Shown: positions 36,958 through 46,117 of the stretch, piece by piece
Layout: each line of letters begins with the position of its first letter
Position numbering within the stretch: position 1 is the first letter of the stretch
Origin: Nocardioides luteus
GTDB lineage: Bacteria > Actinomycetota > Actinomycetes > Propionibacteriales > Nocardioidaceae
Direction of reading: 5' to 3'
Length of the DNA: 64,000 nucleotides
Assembly: GCF_000960475.2 (NCBI RefSeq)
Contig: NZ_JZDQ02000010.1
Location: 1-64,000, forward strand
The notes under the pieces: generated by a model
The model's input: the letters and a program-made list of their open reading frames with translations, nothing else
Told to the model about the DNA's origin: nothing
Database searches by the model: none
Made by a program: the position numbers and the translations under genes

Positions 36958-39699
36958 TCACTGGTCGCGCAGCGCCGTGGCCAGCGCCCGCCTCGAGGTG
37001 ATGCCGAGCTTGGTGAAGATCTTGCGCAGGTGCCACTCGACCGTACGCGGGCTGAGGAACAGCACCGCGCCGATCTCCGGATTCGTACGTCCCGCGGCGG
37101 CCAGCCGCGCGATCTGGGCCTCCTGCGCGGTGAGGTCGACCTCGGCCCCACGCGTACGTGTCCGGGCCACACCGCCCGTCGCGGCGAGCTCCCGGGCCGC
37201 TCGTTCGGCGAACGCCTCGGCGCCGATGCCCGCGAAGAGCTCGTGTGCCGCCTGGAGCTGCTGACGCCCCTCGTTGCGACGGTTCTGCCGCCGCAGCCAC
37301 TCGCCCAGGAGGAGCTGTGCCCGAGCCGCGTGCAGCGTCATGCCGGCCGCGGTGAGCTCGTCGATCGCCGTACGGTAGTGCTTCTCGGCCTCGCCGGAGG
37401 TGTCGGTCAGCGCGTCGGCGTAGGCCGAGGTGCCGCGTGCCCAGGGGGTGTCGACGACGGAGGTGCGCGCGACGAGCCGGTCGCGCGCCGCCGACGCGAC
37501 GTCATCGGCACCGCTGCGCGCCGCCGCCTCGACGAGCTCCGCCAGCGCCCACTGCGTCACCGCGAGGTCCTCGAACGCGACGGCTTCCTGCGCCGCCGTG
37601 AGCGCTTCGGCGTAGCGACCGAGGCCGTTGCACAGCACCGCCCGGCAGTACGCCGCCACCCCGAGGTTCCAGCCGACCCCCGACGCTCGCGCGTAGCCGA
37701 CGCAGGCGTCGATGGCGGCCGTCGCCTCCTCCTCGCGACCGCGGTAGGCAGCCAGGATCACCGCACTGGCAGGGTGAGGAGAGACGCCCACGGTGGCGCC
37801 GAGAGCGTCGGCCTCGGCGAGGATCGTGGCGGCCTCCGCGAAGCGGCCGGCGTGGACGAGGGCCGTGGCGCGGAAGCTCAACGTGGCTCCGAGCAACGAG
37901 AGCCGGCCGCTGGCACGGGCATAGCCCAGCAGGTCCGCGGAGCGATCGAAGTAGGCCCCGGCGTCCCAGATCTCGTGGGTCACCGCGCTGGACAGCCAGG
38001 CCAGCTCGAGATCGTTCTCGGTGCCGATGTCCTCGACGACGCCGGTGAGCAACGACACGGCGGCGGCGTGACCGTCGAGCACCCAGGTGCTCAGCCCGGT
38101 CAGGAGGCGCCCGGTCACGTCCTCGCCGCGCGGGGCCTCCCGGCCCGCGAGGGCGGTCCGGCGCAGGTCGTCGCCTCCCAGCCGGCCCGCGTTGATCGCG
38201 GCGGCGATCGCCGCGACGTACGTCTCGCGGGAGAGTCCGGCGTCGAGCTGCTCGAGCCGACCCGCCGCCTCGAGCAGCGGTGGCACCACGGACCGCCCGG
38301 TGTTGAGCGCGAACGCCAGCCGGGCGCGCAGACGCTGCACCTGGGCGAGCTGAGCGAGGTCGAGAGGGCCGATCTCGGCGGTGTCGAGCAGCTGCGCGGC
38401 CTCGGCGATCGCACCGGCCGCGAACCGTGCCTCGGCCGCGGCCAGGGCTCGCCCGGCCCGTCTCGCCGGGTCGGTGGTGAGCTCGACCGCCCGCTCCAGG
38501 AACGCCGCTGCGGCGGCTCGTCCGCCACGGGCCAGCGCCCGGTCGGCGGACTCCTCCAGCTCGGCGGCCACGGTCTCGTCGGGGCCGATCGCCGCGTGCG
38601 CGCGGTGCCAGGCTCGGCGGTCGGGGTCCTGGGCGGGATCGGTCACCTCCGCGAGCGCGTGGTGGACCGCCCGGAGGGCGGCGGGCCCGGCCGAGCGCCG
38701 GCTGGCGGAGCGGACCAGCGGGTGGCGGAACCGGACGCGGGTGCCGATCGAGATCAGGTCGGCGGCCTCGGCGGGCGCGGCGGCGTCCAGGTCGAGCCCG
38801 AGCCGCTCGGCCGCACGCCACAGCAGGGTGACGTCGCCGACCGGCTCGACCGCCGCGGTGAGCAGCAGCCTCCGGGTCGGCTCGGGAAGCTCGGCGATGC
38901 GCCGCTGGAAGCCCTGCTCGACGCGGCTGGCCAGCGGCTTGGCGCTCTGGCCGTCGAAGCCGAACGCCAGCTCCGCGGGGGTGAGCCCGCGGGGCAGCTC
39001 GAGCAGCGCGAGCGGGTTGCCGCGGGTCTCCGCGACGATCTGGTCACGGACCCGGGCGTCGACCGGTCCAGGCAGCGCGGACTCGAGCAGGAGCCGGGCA
39101 TCGGCGTCGGCCAGGCCCCCGATCCGCAGCTCCGGAAGGTCGGGCAGCAGCTGTTCGTCGTCAGGACTGCGGACGCCGAAGACGAGTGCGACCGACTCCG
39201 CATCGAGTCGGCGAGCGACGAAGGTGAGGATCACCTCGGACATCCGGTCGAGCCACTGGGCGTCGTCCACGACGCACACCAGCGGCTGGTCGGTCGCGGC
39301 CTCGGCGAGCAGCCCGAGCACCGCGAGCCCGACCACGAGCGCTTCCGGCGGGTCGCCGGCGCTGAGCCCGAACGCGGTGGAGAGCGCCTGGCGCTGGGGC
39401 TCGGCGAGCCGGTCGAGATGGTCCAGCAGGGGAGCGCAGACCTGCTGCAGGCCGGCGTAGGCGATCTCCGACTCGGGCTCGACGCCCGCCGCGCGGATCA
39501 CCCGGCCCGCGCCGGGCCGCTCGGCGAGATAGTCCAGCAGCGCCGTCTTGCCGGTGCCTGCCTCACCCCGCAGGACGAGCACGCGGCTCTCTCCGGCCCG
39601 CACCCCGCGGATCAGCCGATCCAGGGTCTCCTGCTCGGCCTGCCGCCCCGTGAGGGCGGGCATCCCCATCTTCAATCGACACCTCGAGTCGGTCATCAC
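36958..39699 (-). CDS. Large AAA-ATPase LuxR-type transcriptional regulator
   Basis: A 913-residue regulator of the LAL type. The N-terminal STAND/AAA module has Walker A GEAGTGKTALL at about 45-55 and a Walker B-like LVCVVDDAQW at about 142-151. A long helical repeat region (about 350-830) follows. The C-terminal HTH, LTAQEAQIARLAAAGRTNPEIGAVLFLSPRTVEWHLRKIF, binds DNA. Such proteins often switch on a neighbouring catabolic gene after ligand binding; the esterase gene 128 bp downstream is a candidate. The start is uncertain: 39699, or the ATGs at 39669 and 39663. Confidence 0.87.
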   Translation of the reverse strand: MMTDSRCRLKMGMPALTGRQAEQETLDRLIRGVRAGESRVLVLRGEAGTGKTALLDYLAERPGAGRVIRAAGVEPESEIAYAGLQQVCAPLLDHLDRLAEPQRQALSTAFGLSAGDPPEALVVGLAVLGLLAEAATDQPLVCVVDDAQWLDRMSEVILTFVARRLDAESVALVFGVRSPDDEQLLPDLPELRIGGLADADARLLLESALPGPVDARVRDQIVAETRGNPLALLELPRGLTPAELAFGFDGQSAKPLASRVEQGFQRRIAELPEPTRRLLLTAAVEPVGDVTLLWRAAERLGLDLDAAAPAEAADLISIGTRVRFRHPLVRSASRRSAGPAALRAVHHALAEVTDPAQDPDRRAWHRAHAAIGPDETVAAELEESADRALARGGRAAAAAFLERAVELTTDPARRAGRALAAAEARFAAGAIAEAAQLLDTAEIGPLDLAQLAQVQRLRARLAFALNTGRSVVPPLLEAAGRLEQLDAGLSRETYVAAIAAAINAGRLGGDDLRRTALAGREAPRGEDVTGRLLTGLSTWVLDGHAAAVSLLTGVVEDIGTENDLELAWLSSAVTHEIWDAGAYFDRSADLLGYARASGRLSLLGATLSFRATALVHAGRFAEAATILAEADALGATVGVSPHPASAVILAAYRGREEEATAAIDACVGYARASGVGWNLGVAAYCRAVLCNGLGRYAEALTAAQEAVAFEDLAVTQWALAELVEAAARSGADDVASAARDRLVARTSVVDTPWARGTSAYADALTDTSGEAEKHYRTAIDELTAAGMTLHAARAQLLLGEWLRRQNRRNEGRQQLQAAHELFAGIGAEAFAERAARELAATGGVARTRTRGAEVDLTAQEAQIARLAAAGRTNPEIGAVLFLSPRTVEWHLRKIFTKLGITSRRALATALRDQ

Positions 39700-39833
39700 C
39701 AGTGGAGCGCCTTCATTCTCCCGGGTCGCCCAGGGAGTCGACCAGTGGGTCTCCCTGGCGCCAGGCCCGTGAGTCCCGGGCGAAAGTCGTCATCACCGAG
39801 CAACACCCACCCAGAACCACAAGGAGAACTGAC

Positions 39834-40268
39834 ATGGCGAGCTACACCGGCACCGTGACCGCGACCGGCGAGGGACGCAACGGCGGCCACCTCGCGTCCC
39901 CCGACGGCCTCATCGACCTGGGCCTGGCCATCCCGAAGGAGCTCGGCGGCGCCGGCGGCGCCACCAACCCCGAGCAGCTCTTCGCCGCCGGCTGGTCGGC
40001 CTGCTTCATGGGCGCGTTCCGCCGGGCGGCCGCCGAGGAGCGGATCCGGTTCGACAGCATCGAGGTGACCGCGAACGTCACCCTCAACCACGCCGAGACG
40101 ACCGACCCCACCGAGGAGTTCTTCCTCAGCGCCGAGCTCGAGATCGTCGTCGGCGGCCTCGACGAGGAGACCATCGGCACGCTGGCCAAGCGCGCCCACC
40201 AGATCTGCCCCTACTCCAAGGCGATCACCGGCAATGTCGACGTGGACTTCTTCGCCCGCGCCGCGTGA
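39834..40268 (+). CDS. Ohr/OsmC family organic hydroperoxide reductase
   Basis: A 144-residue cytoplasmic peroxidase-like protein. The two redox cysteines are in GWSACFMGAF and ICPYSKAITGN, with ATNPEQLFAAGWSAC the family hallmark. Ohr proteins reduce organic and fatty acid peroxides using a lipoyl or thiol partner. AAGGAG 7 nt before the ATG at 39834 sets the start. No OhrR/MarR regulator is adjacent; the divergent gene is the LuxR-type regulator. Confidence 0.9.
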   Translation: MASYTGTVTATGEGRNGGHLASPDGLIDLGLAIPKELGGAGGATNPEQLFAAGWSACFMGAFRRAAAEERIRFDSIEVTANVTLNHAETTDPTEEFFLSAELEIVVGGLDEETIGTLAKRAHQICPYSKAITGNVDVDFFARAA

Positions 40269-40380
40269 GGCCGAGCGGCGGCCCGAGGCGAGCGACGTGC
40301 TCGCCCGGGCCGCCGAGGCACTCATGCGCGATGCGTACGCGGCCCTGGGCTGGTTCGAGGGCCCGAACCCCTTCCACTGA
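40269..40380 (+). other. Coding-like tail without a start
   Basis: Directly after the Ohr stop, one frame (from about 40267 to the TGA at 40378-40380) reads EAERRPEASDVLARAAEALMRDAYAALGWFEGPNPFH with normal actinobacterial codon use. It lacks a usable start except GTG at 40297 or ATG at 40324, which would give peptides of 27 or 18 residues. It may be the 3' end of a deleted gene. Not identified. Confidence 0.35.
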
Positions 40381-40425
40381 CCACATCCCCGACCTGAGCG
40401 ACCCGGACCTGAGACGAAAGACGAG

Positions 40426-41472
40426 ATGACCATGATGGACCGCAGGACCTTTGCCAAGGCGGTGGGCCTGGCCGCGACGACGACAGCCGGGCTGGCGGCG
40501 ACGACAGCCGGCCCCGCGGCGGCGGAGGGAGCGTACGCCCGGGCCGCTCGCCCCGGACGAGCGAGCGCGTCGTTCGACGACGTCCTCCAGATCGACGCCG
40601 GCGAGCTCGACGTGGGGTACGTCGACCTCGGGCCGCGCGACGGCCGGCCGGTGATCCTGCTGCACGGCTGGCCCTACGACATCCACAGCTACGCCGAGGT
40701 CGCGCCGATCCTGGCTCGCCAGGGCTATCGAGCCTTGGTGCCGTACTTCCGCGGCTTCGGCTCGACGACCTTCCGCTCGCCCGACACCTTCCGTAACGCG
40801 CAGCAGTCCCGGATCGCCCTCGACGTCACGGAGTTCATGGACGCGCTGGGGATCGACCGGGCGGTGATCGCGGGCTACGACTGGGGCTCGCGGACCGGCG
40901 ACATCATCGCCGCGATCTGGCCCCACCGGGTCAAGGCGCTGGTGTCGGTGACCGGCTACCTGATCACCAACCGCGAGGCCCAGCGCACCCCGATCGCGGC
41001 GGCATCGGAGTGGGCCTGGTGGTACCAGTACTACTTCTCCACCGAGCGCGGCGCGAAGGGCCTCGCCGACCCGAAGATCGGCACCGACCTCGCCAGGCTC
41101 GTGTGGCGGTTCAACTCCCCGACCTGGTCGTTCGACGAGGCCACCTTCGCCCGCACGGCCGCGGCGTTCAGCAACCCCGACTACGTGGACATCGTGCTCC
41201 ACAACTACCGCTGGCGCCTCGGCCTGGCCGACGGCGCGCGCCGCTACGACGCCCTGGAGCGCAAGCTCGCCGCGGCGCCACCGATCGCGGTCCCGACGAT
41301 CACCATCGACCCGGCTGCCGATCCCTTCACACCGGCCGGCGACGGAGCGGGCTACCGCGCTCACTTCACCGGCCCGTACGAGCACCGCACCTTCGCCGGC
41401 ATCGGGCACAACGTGCCCCAGGAGGCCCCGGCCGACTTCGCCCGCGCGGTCCTCGACGCGGACAGGCTGTGA
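40426..41472 (+). CDS. Tat-exported alpha/beta hydrolase with Asp nucleophile
   Basis: A 348-residue hydrolase. The N-terminal MDRRTFAKAVGLAAT is a twin-arginine signal ending near AAAEG, so the protein is probably exported folded. The core has the oxyanion HGWP motif and GYDWGSR, where Asp instead of Ser is the nucleophile, as in epoxide hydrolases and haloalkane dehalogenases. The base is in AGIGHNVPQEAP. Likely substrates are epoxides or haloalkanes, not proven. The downstream gene, also with a Tat signal, follows after 7 nt. Confidence 0.82.
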   Translation: MTMMDRRTFAKAVGLAATTTAGLAATTAGPAAAEGAYARAARPGRASASFDDVLQIDAGELDVGYVDLGPRDGRPVILLHGWPYDIHSYAEVAPILARQGYRALVPYFRGFGSTTFRSPDTFRNAQQSRIALDVTEFMDALGIDRAVIAGYDWGSRTGDIIAAIWPHRVKALVSVTGYLITNREAQRTPIAAASEWAWWYQYYFSTERGAKGLADPKIGTDLARLVWRFNSPTWSFDEATFARTAAAFSNPDYVDIVLHNYRWRLGLADGARRYDALERKLAAAPPIAVPTITIDPAADPFTPAGDGAGYRAHFTGPYEHRTFAGIGHNVPQEAPADFARAVLDADRL

Positions 41473-41479
41473 GGTCGAC

Positions 41480-42193
41480 ATGACCGATGGTCTCGACCGC
41501 GGCGCCGGGAAACCGGTCGGCCGACGGGTGTTCCTGGCGACGATCGGGCTGGGTGCGGCGGCGGTCGCGGCCGCACCGGCCCTGCGCCGGGGATGGGACG
41601 CCGGCCTGAGCGCGGTCGCCGAGCACGACCCGACCAGCCTCTCCGGCCTGGTCCCCAGCTCCGGCGGGTTCCGCTACTTCAGCGTCGTCGGGTCGGTGCC
41701 CCACAAGGACGCCGTCAGCTATCGGCTCGACATCGGCGGGCTGGTGGACCGCCCCGCCACGTACACGCTGGACATGCTCGCCGCGCTCCCGCAGACGACC
41801 GTGACCCACGACGTCGTCTGCACCGACGGATGGCAGGTCGAGCAGGTGCCGTTCGAGGGAGTCCTGCTCTCCGACCTGCTCGACGCCGCCGGCGTCCAGG
41901 AGAAAGGCACGGCCGTACGGTTCACCTGCTTCGACGGGGCCTACTCGGAGAGTCTGACCCTCGAGCAGGCCCGGCGCCGGGACGTTCTCGTCGCCACCCG
42001 GATGCAGGGCGAGCCGATCGCTCATGTCAGCGGCGGCCCGGTCCGGCTGTACGTGGCACCGATGTACTTCTACAAGTCCGCCAAGTGGCTCTCCGGCATC
42101 GAGGTCACCAGCACCGTACGGCCGGGCTACTGGGAGGAGTACGGCTATCCCGTCGACGGCTGGCTGCCGGGGGAGGAGCCGGTCGATGGATGA
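41480..42193 (+). CDS. Sulfite-oxidase-type molybdopterin protein (MsrP-like)
   Basis: A 237-residue exported protein. A Tat signal (GRRVFLATIGLGAAAVAA) leads to a single Moco-binding sulfite-oxidase fold. The Mo-ligating Cys is in THDVVCTDGWQVEQVPFEG; SGGPVRLYVAPMYFYKSAKWLSGIEV is the conserved end of the domain. The size and the cytochrome b partner that overlaps its 3' end by 8 nt match the MsrP/MsrQ arrangement, which repairs oxidised methionine outside the membrane. The exact substrate is an inference. Confidence 0.85.
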   Translation: MTDGLDRGAGKPVGRRVFLATIGLGAAAVAAAPALRRGWDAGLSAVAEHDPTSLSGLVPSSGGFRYFSVVGSVPHKDAVSYRLDIGGLVDRPATYTLDMLAALPQTTVTHDVVCTDGWQVEQVPFEGVLLSDLLDAAGVQEKGTAVRFTCFDGAYSESLTLEQARRRDVLVATRMQGEPIAHVSGGPVRLYVAPMYFYKSAKWLSGIEVTSTVRPGYWEEYGYPVDGWLPGEEPVDG

Positions 42194-42791
42194 GCGCATG
42201 GACCGGTTCGCGCTCTCCGTACGCGTGGTCCACCAGGTGACCGCGGCGCTGTTCGTGGTGTGCATCGTCGCGGCAGCATGCCTCTACGTCGGGCCGCTGG
42301 CCGAGGCCGTCGGGCGCCGCCCGCTGGTGGCGGCGGTGCACGAGTGGGCGGGCGTCCTGCTCCCGGTGCCGCTTCTCGTGGGGCTGTTCTCGCGCGCGCT
42401 GCGCGCGGACCTGCGCCGCATCGACCGCTTCACCGACGCCGACCGCCGGTGGTTCCGAGGCGCTCCGCGGCGCGGCCGTCAGGCCGGCAAGTTCAACGCG
42501 GGACAGAAGCTGTACGCCGCCTGGATCGCTGGTGCCGTGGTCGTCATGGTCGGCACCGGGCTGCTGCTCTGGTTCAGGTTCGCGCTGCCGTGGATCCCGC
42601 GTGCGAGCGTGCTCTTCGTCCACGATCTCGGCGCCTTCTCCATCGTCCTGGCTGTCGCCGGACATGTGCGCCACGCCTATGCCGATCCCGAGGCGTGGCG
42701 GGGCATGCGTACGGGAAAGGTGTCGCCGGCCTGGGCACGTGAGGAGCACGGCGCGTGGTTCTCCGAGGTCGCCCGGGGACCGCGGCCGTGA
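42186..42791 (+). CDS. Cytochrome b-type membrane protein, partner of the Mo enzyme
   Basis: A 201-residue protein with four membrane helices and several histidines placed for two b hemes: VRVVHQVTAALF in helix 1, AAVHEWAGVLL in helix 2, and VLFVHDLGAF and AGHVRHAYADPEAW in the last helices. It resembles cytochrome b561/formate dehydrogenase gamma-type subunits and probably feeds quinol electrons to the exported molybdoprotein encoded just upstream, with which it overlaps by 8 nt. Confidence 0.78.
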   Translation: MDERMDRFALSVRVVHQVTAALFVVCIVAAACLYVGPLAEAVGRRPLVAAVHEWAGVLLPVPLLVGLFSRALRADLRRIDRFTDADRRWFRGAPRRGRQAGKFNAGQKLYAAWIAGAVVVMVGTGLLLWFRFALPWIPRASVLFVHDLGAFSIVLAVAGHVRHAYADPEAWRGMRTGKVSPAWAREEHGAWFSEVARGPRP

Positions 42792-42809
42792 CCATGGAAT
42801 AGTCGACGT

Positions 42810-43466
42810 ATGAACTCGAGTCAGAGCCTGCCGAAGGCCGTCCTGATGGACATGGACGGCACCCTGGTCGACACCGAGCCCTACTGGGTCGCGGCCGAGT
42901 ACGCGATCGCGGAGCGCTTCGGGGCGACCTGGTCCGAGGAGCAGGCGATGGAGCTGGTCGGCAACGCGCTGATCGAGTCGGCGCGGCTGGTCAAGGAGGG
43001 GATGGGCCTTCCGCACGAGCCGGAGGAGATCGTCGAGATGCTTCTCGACGGCGTGGTCGAGCAGGTCGAGCAGGAGGTCCCGTGGCGCCCGGGAGCGCGC
43101 GAGCTGCTCACCGACCTGGTCGAGCACGGTGTGCCCTGTGCGCTGGTGACGATGTCGTACGCCCGCTTCGTCGGCCCCATCCTCAAAGAGCTCCCCGAGG
43201 GCACCTTCAAGGTGATCGTGACCGGTGACATGGTCGCCAACGGCAAGCCCCACCCCGAGCCCTACCTGACCGCGGCCGCCGCCCTCGGTGTCGCGGCGGA
43301 GGACACCATCGCGGTGGAGGACTCCAACACCGGCGCCCGCTCCGCCGAGGCCGCCGGCTGCACCGTCCTGGTCATCGAGAACCACGTCCCCGTCGCTCCT
43401 GGTGAGCGCCGGGTCTTCCGCGACACGCTCGAGGGAATGACGTACGCCGACCTGGCTGCCCTCTGA
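42810..43466 (+). CDS. HAD family hydrolase
   Basis: A 218-residue cytoplasmic phosphatase of the beta-phosphoglucomutase-like HAD subfamily. [10 protein letters not shown] holds the nucleophile and general acid Asp residues, VTMSY the motif II Thr/Ser, GKPHPEPYL the motif III Lys, and [15 protein letters not shown] the motif IV acids. The small helical cap (20-85) is typical. ATG at 42810; a weak box TAGTCG lies 4 nt upstream. Substrate unknown. Confidence 0.88.
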   Translation: MNSSQSLPKAVLMDMDGTLVDTEPYWVAAEYAIAERFGATWSEEQAMELVGNALIESARLVKEGMGLPHEPEEIVEMLLDGVVEQVEQEVPWRPGARELLTDLVEHGVPCALVTMSYARFVGPILKELPEGTFKVIVTGDMVANGKPHPEPYLTAAAALGVAAEDTIAVEDSNTGARSAEAAGCTVLVIENHVPVAPGERRVFRDTLEGMTYADLAAL

Positions 43467-43481
43467 GCCCTCGGGGTCATC

Positions 43482-43487
43482 TAGGGT
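43482..43487 (+). promoter_or_regulatory. Leaderless -10 box (TAGGGT) of rpe
   Basis: TAGGGT ends 7 nt before the GTG at 43495, and overlaps the GTG at 43486 that would otherwise be a possible start. It favours the 43495 start. Confidence 0.5.
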
Positions 43488-43494
43488 GCCTGTC

Positions 43495-44163
43495 GTGGGC
43501 CACATCCAGATCACTCCGTCCATCCTCAACGCCGACTTCGCCGCCCTCGGGGCCGAGGTCGCCCGGATCCCCAGCGCCGACTGGATCCATGTCGACGTGA
43601 TGGACAACCACTTCGTGCCCAACCTGACCTTCGGGCCGACGATGGTGGAGGCGATCTCGCGGTCAACGTCGGTGCCCCTCGACGCGCACCTGATGATCGA
43701 GAACGCCGACCGCGAGGCGCCCGCCTACGTCGAGGCCGGCTGCGGCTCGGTGACGTTCCACGTCGAGGCGACCAAGGCTCCGGTGCGGCTGGCCCGCGAG
43801 ATCCGTGCCAAGGGCGCCCGCGCCTCGATGGCGCTCAAGCCGGCGACCCCGATCGAGCCCTACGAGGACATGCTGGCCGAGCTCGACATGGTGCTGCTGA
43901 TGACCGTCGAGCCCGGGTTCGGCGGACAGAAGTTCCTCGACCTGGTGCTGCCGAAGATCCGCCGTGCGCGTTCGATGATGGACAAGCATGGTGTCGAGAC
44001 ATGGCTGCAGGTCGACGGCGGGGTCTCCCTGGAGACGATCGAGCGCTGCGCCGAGGCGGGCGCGGACGTCTTCGTCGCCGGCTCCGCGGTCTACTCGGCC
44101 GACGACCCCGACGCGATGGTCAACGCACTGCGCGACAAGGCCGTCTCAGCCTCTGACGCCTGA
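43495..44163 (+). CDS. rpe: Ribulose-phosphate 3-epimerase
   Basis: A 222-residue TIM-barrel enzyme that interconverts ribulose-5-phosphate and xylulose-5-phosphate in the pentose phosphate pathway. Family motifs: [33 protein letters not shown] with the metal-binding His and catalytic Asp, [22 protein letters not shown], and LQVDGGVS with the second catalytic Asp. Ribulose-5-phosphate is also the substrate of the RibB half of ribBA downstream, which makes its place before the riboflavin operon sensible. Confidence 0.95.
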   Translation: MGHIQITPSILNADFAALGAEVARIPSADWIHVDVMDNHFVPNLTFGPTMVEAISRSTSVPLDAHLMIENADREAPAYVEAGCGSVTFHVEATKAPVRLAREIRAKGARASMALKPATPIEPYEDMLAELDMVLLMTVEPGFGGQKFLDLVLPKIRRARSMMDKHGVETWLQVDGGVSLETIERCAEAGADVFVAGSAVYSADDPDAMVNALRDKAVSASDA

Positions 44164-44172
44164 TCGGGCCTC

Positions 44173-44190
44173 GTGCCACCCGTGTGGCAC
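44173..44190 (+). terminator. Short hairpin after rpe
   Basis: A perfect 7-bp stem (GTGCCAC / GTGGCAC) with a CCGT loop lies between rpe and the FMN riboswitch. A weak terminator or part of the leader. Confidence 0.4.
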
Positions 44191-44215
44191 ACTGGTCTCC
44201 GACGAGCTTGTGCTC

Positions 44216-44358
44216 GCGTGCTCTGGGGTCGGTGAAATTCCGAGCCGGCGGTGACTGGATCAACGTCCAGAAGTCCGCGACCCGATGGCAGCCAGTCATC
44301 GGTTGACCAGGTGAGAATCCTGGACCGACGGTTAAAGTCCGGATGGGAAGACGCACGC
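44216..44358 (+). promoter_or_regulatory. FMN riboswitch (RFN element)
   Basis: The conserved RFN blocks appear in order: GGGGTCGGTGAAATTCCGA, GCCGGCGGTGACTGG, GTCCGCGACCCG, a variable arm, CCAGGTGAGAATCCTGG, ACCGACGGTTAAAGTCCGGATGGGAAGA. The outer P1 helix GCGTG (44216-44220) pairs with CACGC (44354-44358). Rfam would call this the FMN element. It senses flavin mononucleotide and represses the riboflavin operon that starts 96 nt downstream. Confidence 0.96.
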
Positions 44359-44418
44359 AGCCCGATTCGTCGTGACCGCCCTGGATCCACAGCGCGCGCC
44401 GCGATGTCTCGGCCTGAA

Positions 44419-44448
44419 CCCCGGAGTCCGTGAGACGGACCAGAGGGG
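44419..44448 (+). promoter_or_regulatory. Shine-Dalgarno-sequestering hairpin of ribD
   Basis: CCCC (44419-44422) can pair with GGGG (44445-44448), which lies within the ribD ribosome-binding site GAGGGGA, enclosing a perfect 6-bp stem GTCCGT/ACGGAC. No T-run follows, so the riboswitch most likely acts on translation by hiding the site when FMN is bound. Inferred from the sequence alone. Confidence 0.55.
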
Positions 44449-44453
44449 ATCAG

Positions 44454-45521
44454 ATGAAGTGCTTGGACCAGCGTGACCCGGAGCCGGGGGCGATGCGTCG
44501 CGCCCTGGACCTGGCCGCTGCGATCGGTGCCCCGGGCCCTGCCACCTACCCGAACCCACGGGTGGGCTGCGTACTCCTGGGGGCGGACGGGTCGATGATC
44601 GCCGAGGGGTTCCACCGTGGGCCCGGCACCCCGCACGCCGAGGTCGACGCGCTGTCGAAGGCCGGCGAGGCCGCCCGCGGAGCGACTGCCGTGGTCACCC
44701 TCGAGCCGTGCAACCACACCGGCCGCACCGGGCCCTGCTCGCAGGCGCTGATCGAGGCAGGGGTGGCCCGCGTCGTCTACGCCCAGGCCGATCCCAACCC
44801 GGTCGCCGCCGGGGGAGCCGAGCGGCTGAAGGACGCGGGGATCGAGGTCGAGCAGGGCCTGTACGCCGCGGAGTCCCGCGAGCTCAACCGCGTGTGGACC
44901 CGGGCGGCCGAGCTCCAGCGCCCCTACGTCACCTGGAAGTTCGCCACCACCCTCGACGGGCGCAGCGCCGCCGCCGACGGCACCTCGCGCTGGGTCTCCT
45001 CGCGCGCCGCGCGGCTCGACACCCACAAGCTGCGGGCGCTGAGCGACACCATGCTCGTCGGGACCAACACGGTCGCCGTCGACGACCCCGCGCTGACGGT
45101 CCGTGACCTGGAGGACCGGCCGGTCGGGGTACAGCCGCTGCGGGTCGTCATGGGGTCGCGCGACCTCTCTGACGACCGCCGGATCTTCGACGACCAGGCG
45201 CCGTCCCTGCACCTGCGCACCCGCGACCCGCGCTCCGCTCTGGCAGAGCTGTGGGAGCGCGAGCGTCGCCATGTCTTCCTCGAGGGCGGGCCGACGCTGG
45301 CCGCGGCCTTCCTGGAGGTGGGACTCGTGGACGAGATCGTCGTCTACGTCGCCCCGTTCCTGCTCGGCGCCGGCCGCTCGGCCGTCGCCGACCTCGGGAT
45401 CACCACCATCTCCGAAGCCTTCCGGCCGCGCGTACGTTCCGTCGACGTGCTCGAACCGGCCGCGCCCGGCGAGGAGCCGAACGTGCGCTTCATCTTGGAA
45501 CCACAGAAAGGGGAGCAGTGA
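44454..45521 (+). CDS. ribD: Bifunctional riboflavin deaminase/reductase RibD
   Basis: A 355-residue two-domain enzyme for the second and third steps of the GTP branch. The deaminase domain (1-145) has HAEVDAL and PCNHTGRTGPC for zinc, and NPRVGCVL. The reductase domain (150-355) has FATTLDGRSAAADGTSRWVSS and LEGGPTLAAAFLEVGLVDE. ATG at 44454 follows GAGGGGA. Translation is expected to be under the FMN riboswitch. It overlaps ribE by one base. Confidence 0.95.
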   Translation: MKCLDQRDPEPGAMRRALDLAAAIGAPGPATYPNPRVGCVLLGADGSMIAEGFHRGPGTPHAEVDALSKAGEAARGATAVVTLEPCNHTGRTGPCSQALIEAGVARVVYAQADPNPVAAGGAERLKDAGIEVEQGLYAAESRELNRVWTRAAELQRPYVTWKFATTLDGRSAAADGTSRWVSSRAARLDTHKLRALSDTMLVGTNTVAVDDPALTVRDLEDRPVGVQPLRVVMGSRDLSDDRRIFDDQAPSLHLRTRDPRSALAELWERERRHVFLEGGPTLAAAFLEVGLVDEIVVYVAPFLLGAGRSAVADLGITTISEAFRPRVRSVDVLEPAAPGEEPNVRFILEPQKGEQ

Positions 45522-46117
45522 TGTTCACCGGGATTGTTGAGGAGCTCGGCACCGTCGCCGGGATCGAGGACCAGGGCGACGCCGTACGCCTGACCATCTC
45601 CGCGGCGACCGTGCTGTCGGACGCCGAGCTCGGCGCCTCGATCGCGGTCAACGGCTGCTGCCTGACAGTCGCCACGCTGGGGGAGAACGAGTGGACGGCC
45701 GACGTGATGCTGGAGACGCTCAAGCGGACCAGCCTGCACGCGGTCTCGGTCGGCGACCAGGTCAACCTCGAGCGCGCGGTCACCCCGGCCACCCGCCTCG
45801 GCGGCCACATCGTCCAGGGGCACGTCGACGGCGTCGGACGCATCGTCTCCCGCGAGCCCAGCGAGCACTGGGAGGTCGTCACGATCTCGCTGCCCGAGGA
45901 GCTCGTCCGCTACGTCGTGGAGAAGGGCTCGATCGCGGTGGACGGGATCAGCCTCACCGTCGTCTCGGTGACCGACGACTCGTTCACGGTGAGCCTCATC
46001 CCCGAGACCCTGGCGCGTACGTCGCTGGGGTTCCGGGCCGTCGGCGACGAGGTCAACCTCGAGACCGACATCATCGCCAAGCACGTCGAGAAGCTTCTGG
46101 GAGGGGTTCGGTCATGA
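45521..46117 (+). CDS. ribE: Riboflavin synthase alpha subunit
   Basis: A 198-residue trimeric enzyme that dismutates two 6,7-dimethyl-8-ribityllumazine molecules to riboflavin. It shows the family start [12 protein letters not shown] and two internally similar lumazine-binding barrels (1-97 and 98-195), each with an NGCCLTV or DGISLTV strand and a KRTSL or ARTSLGF helix. GGGGAG precedes the ATG. It is the ribC of some naming schemes. Confidence 0.95.
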   Translation: MFTGIVEELGTVAGIEDQGDAVRLTISAATVLSDAELGASIAVNGCCLTVATLGENEWTADVMLETLKRTSLHAVSVGDQVNLERAVTPATRLGGHIVQGHVDGVGRIVSREPSEHWEVVTISLPEELVRYVVEKGSIAVDGISLTVVSVTDDSFTVSLIPETLARTSLGFRAVGDEVNLETDIIAKHVEKLLGGVRS

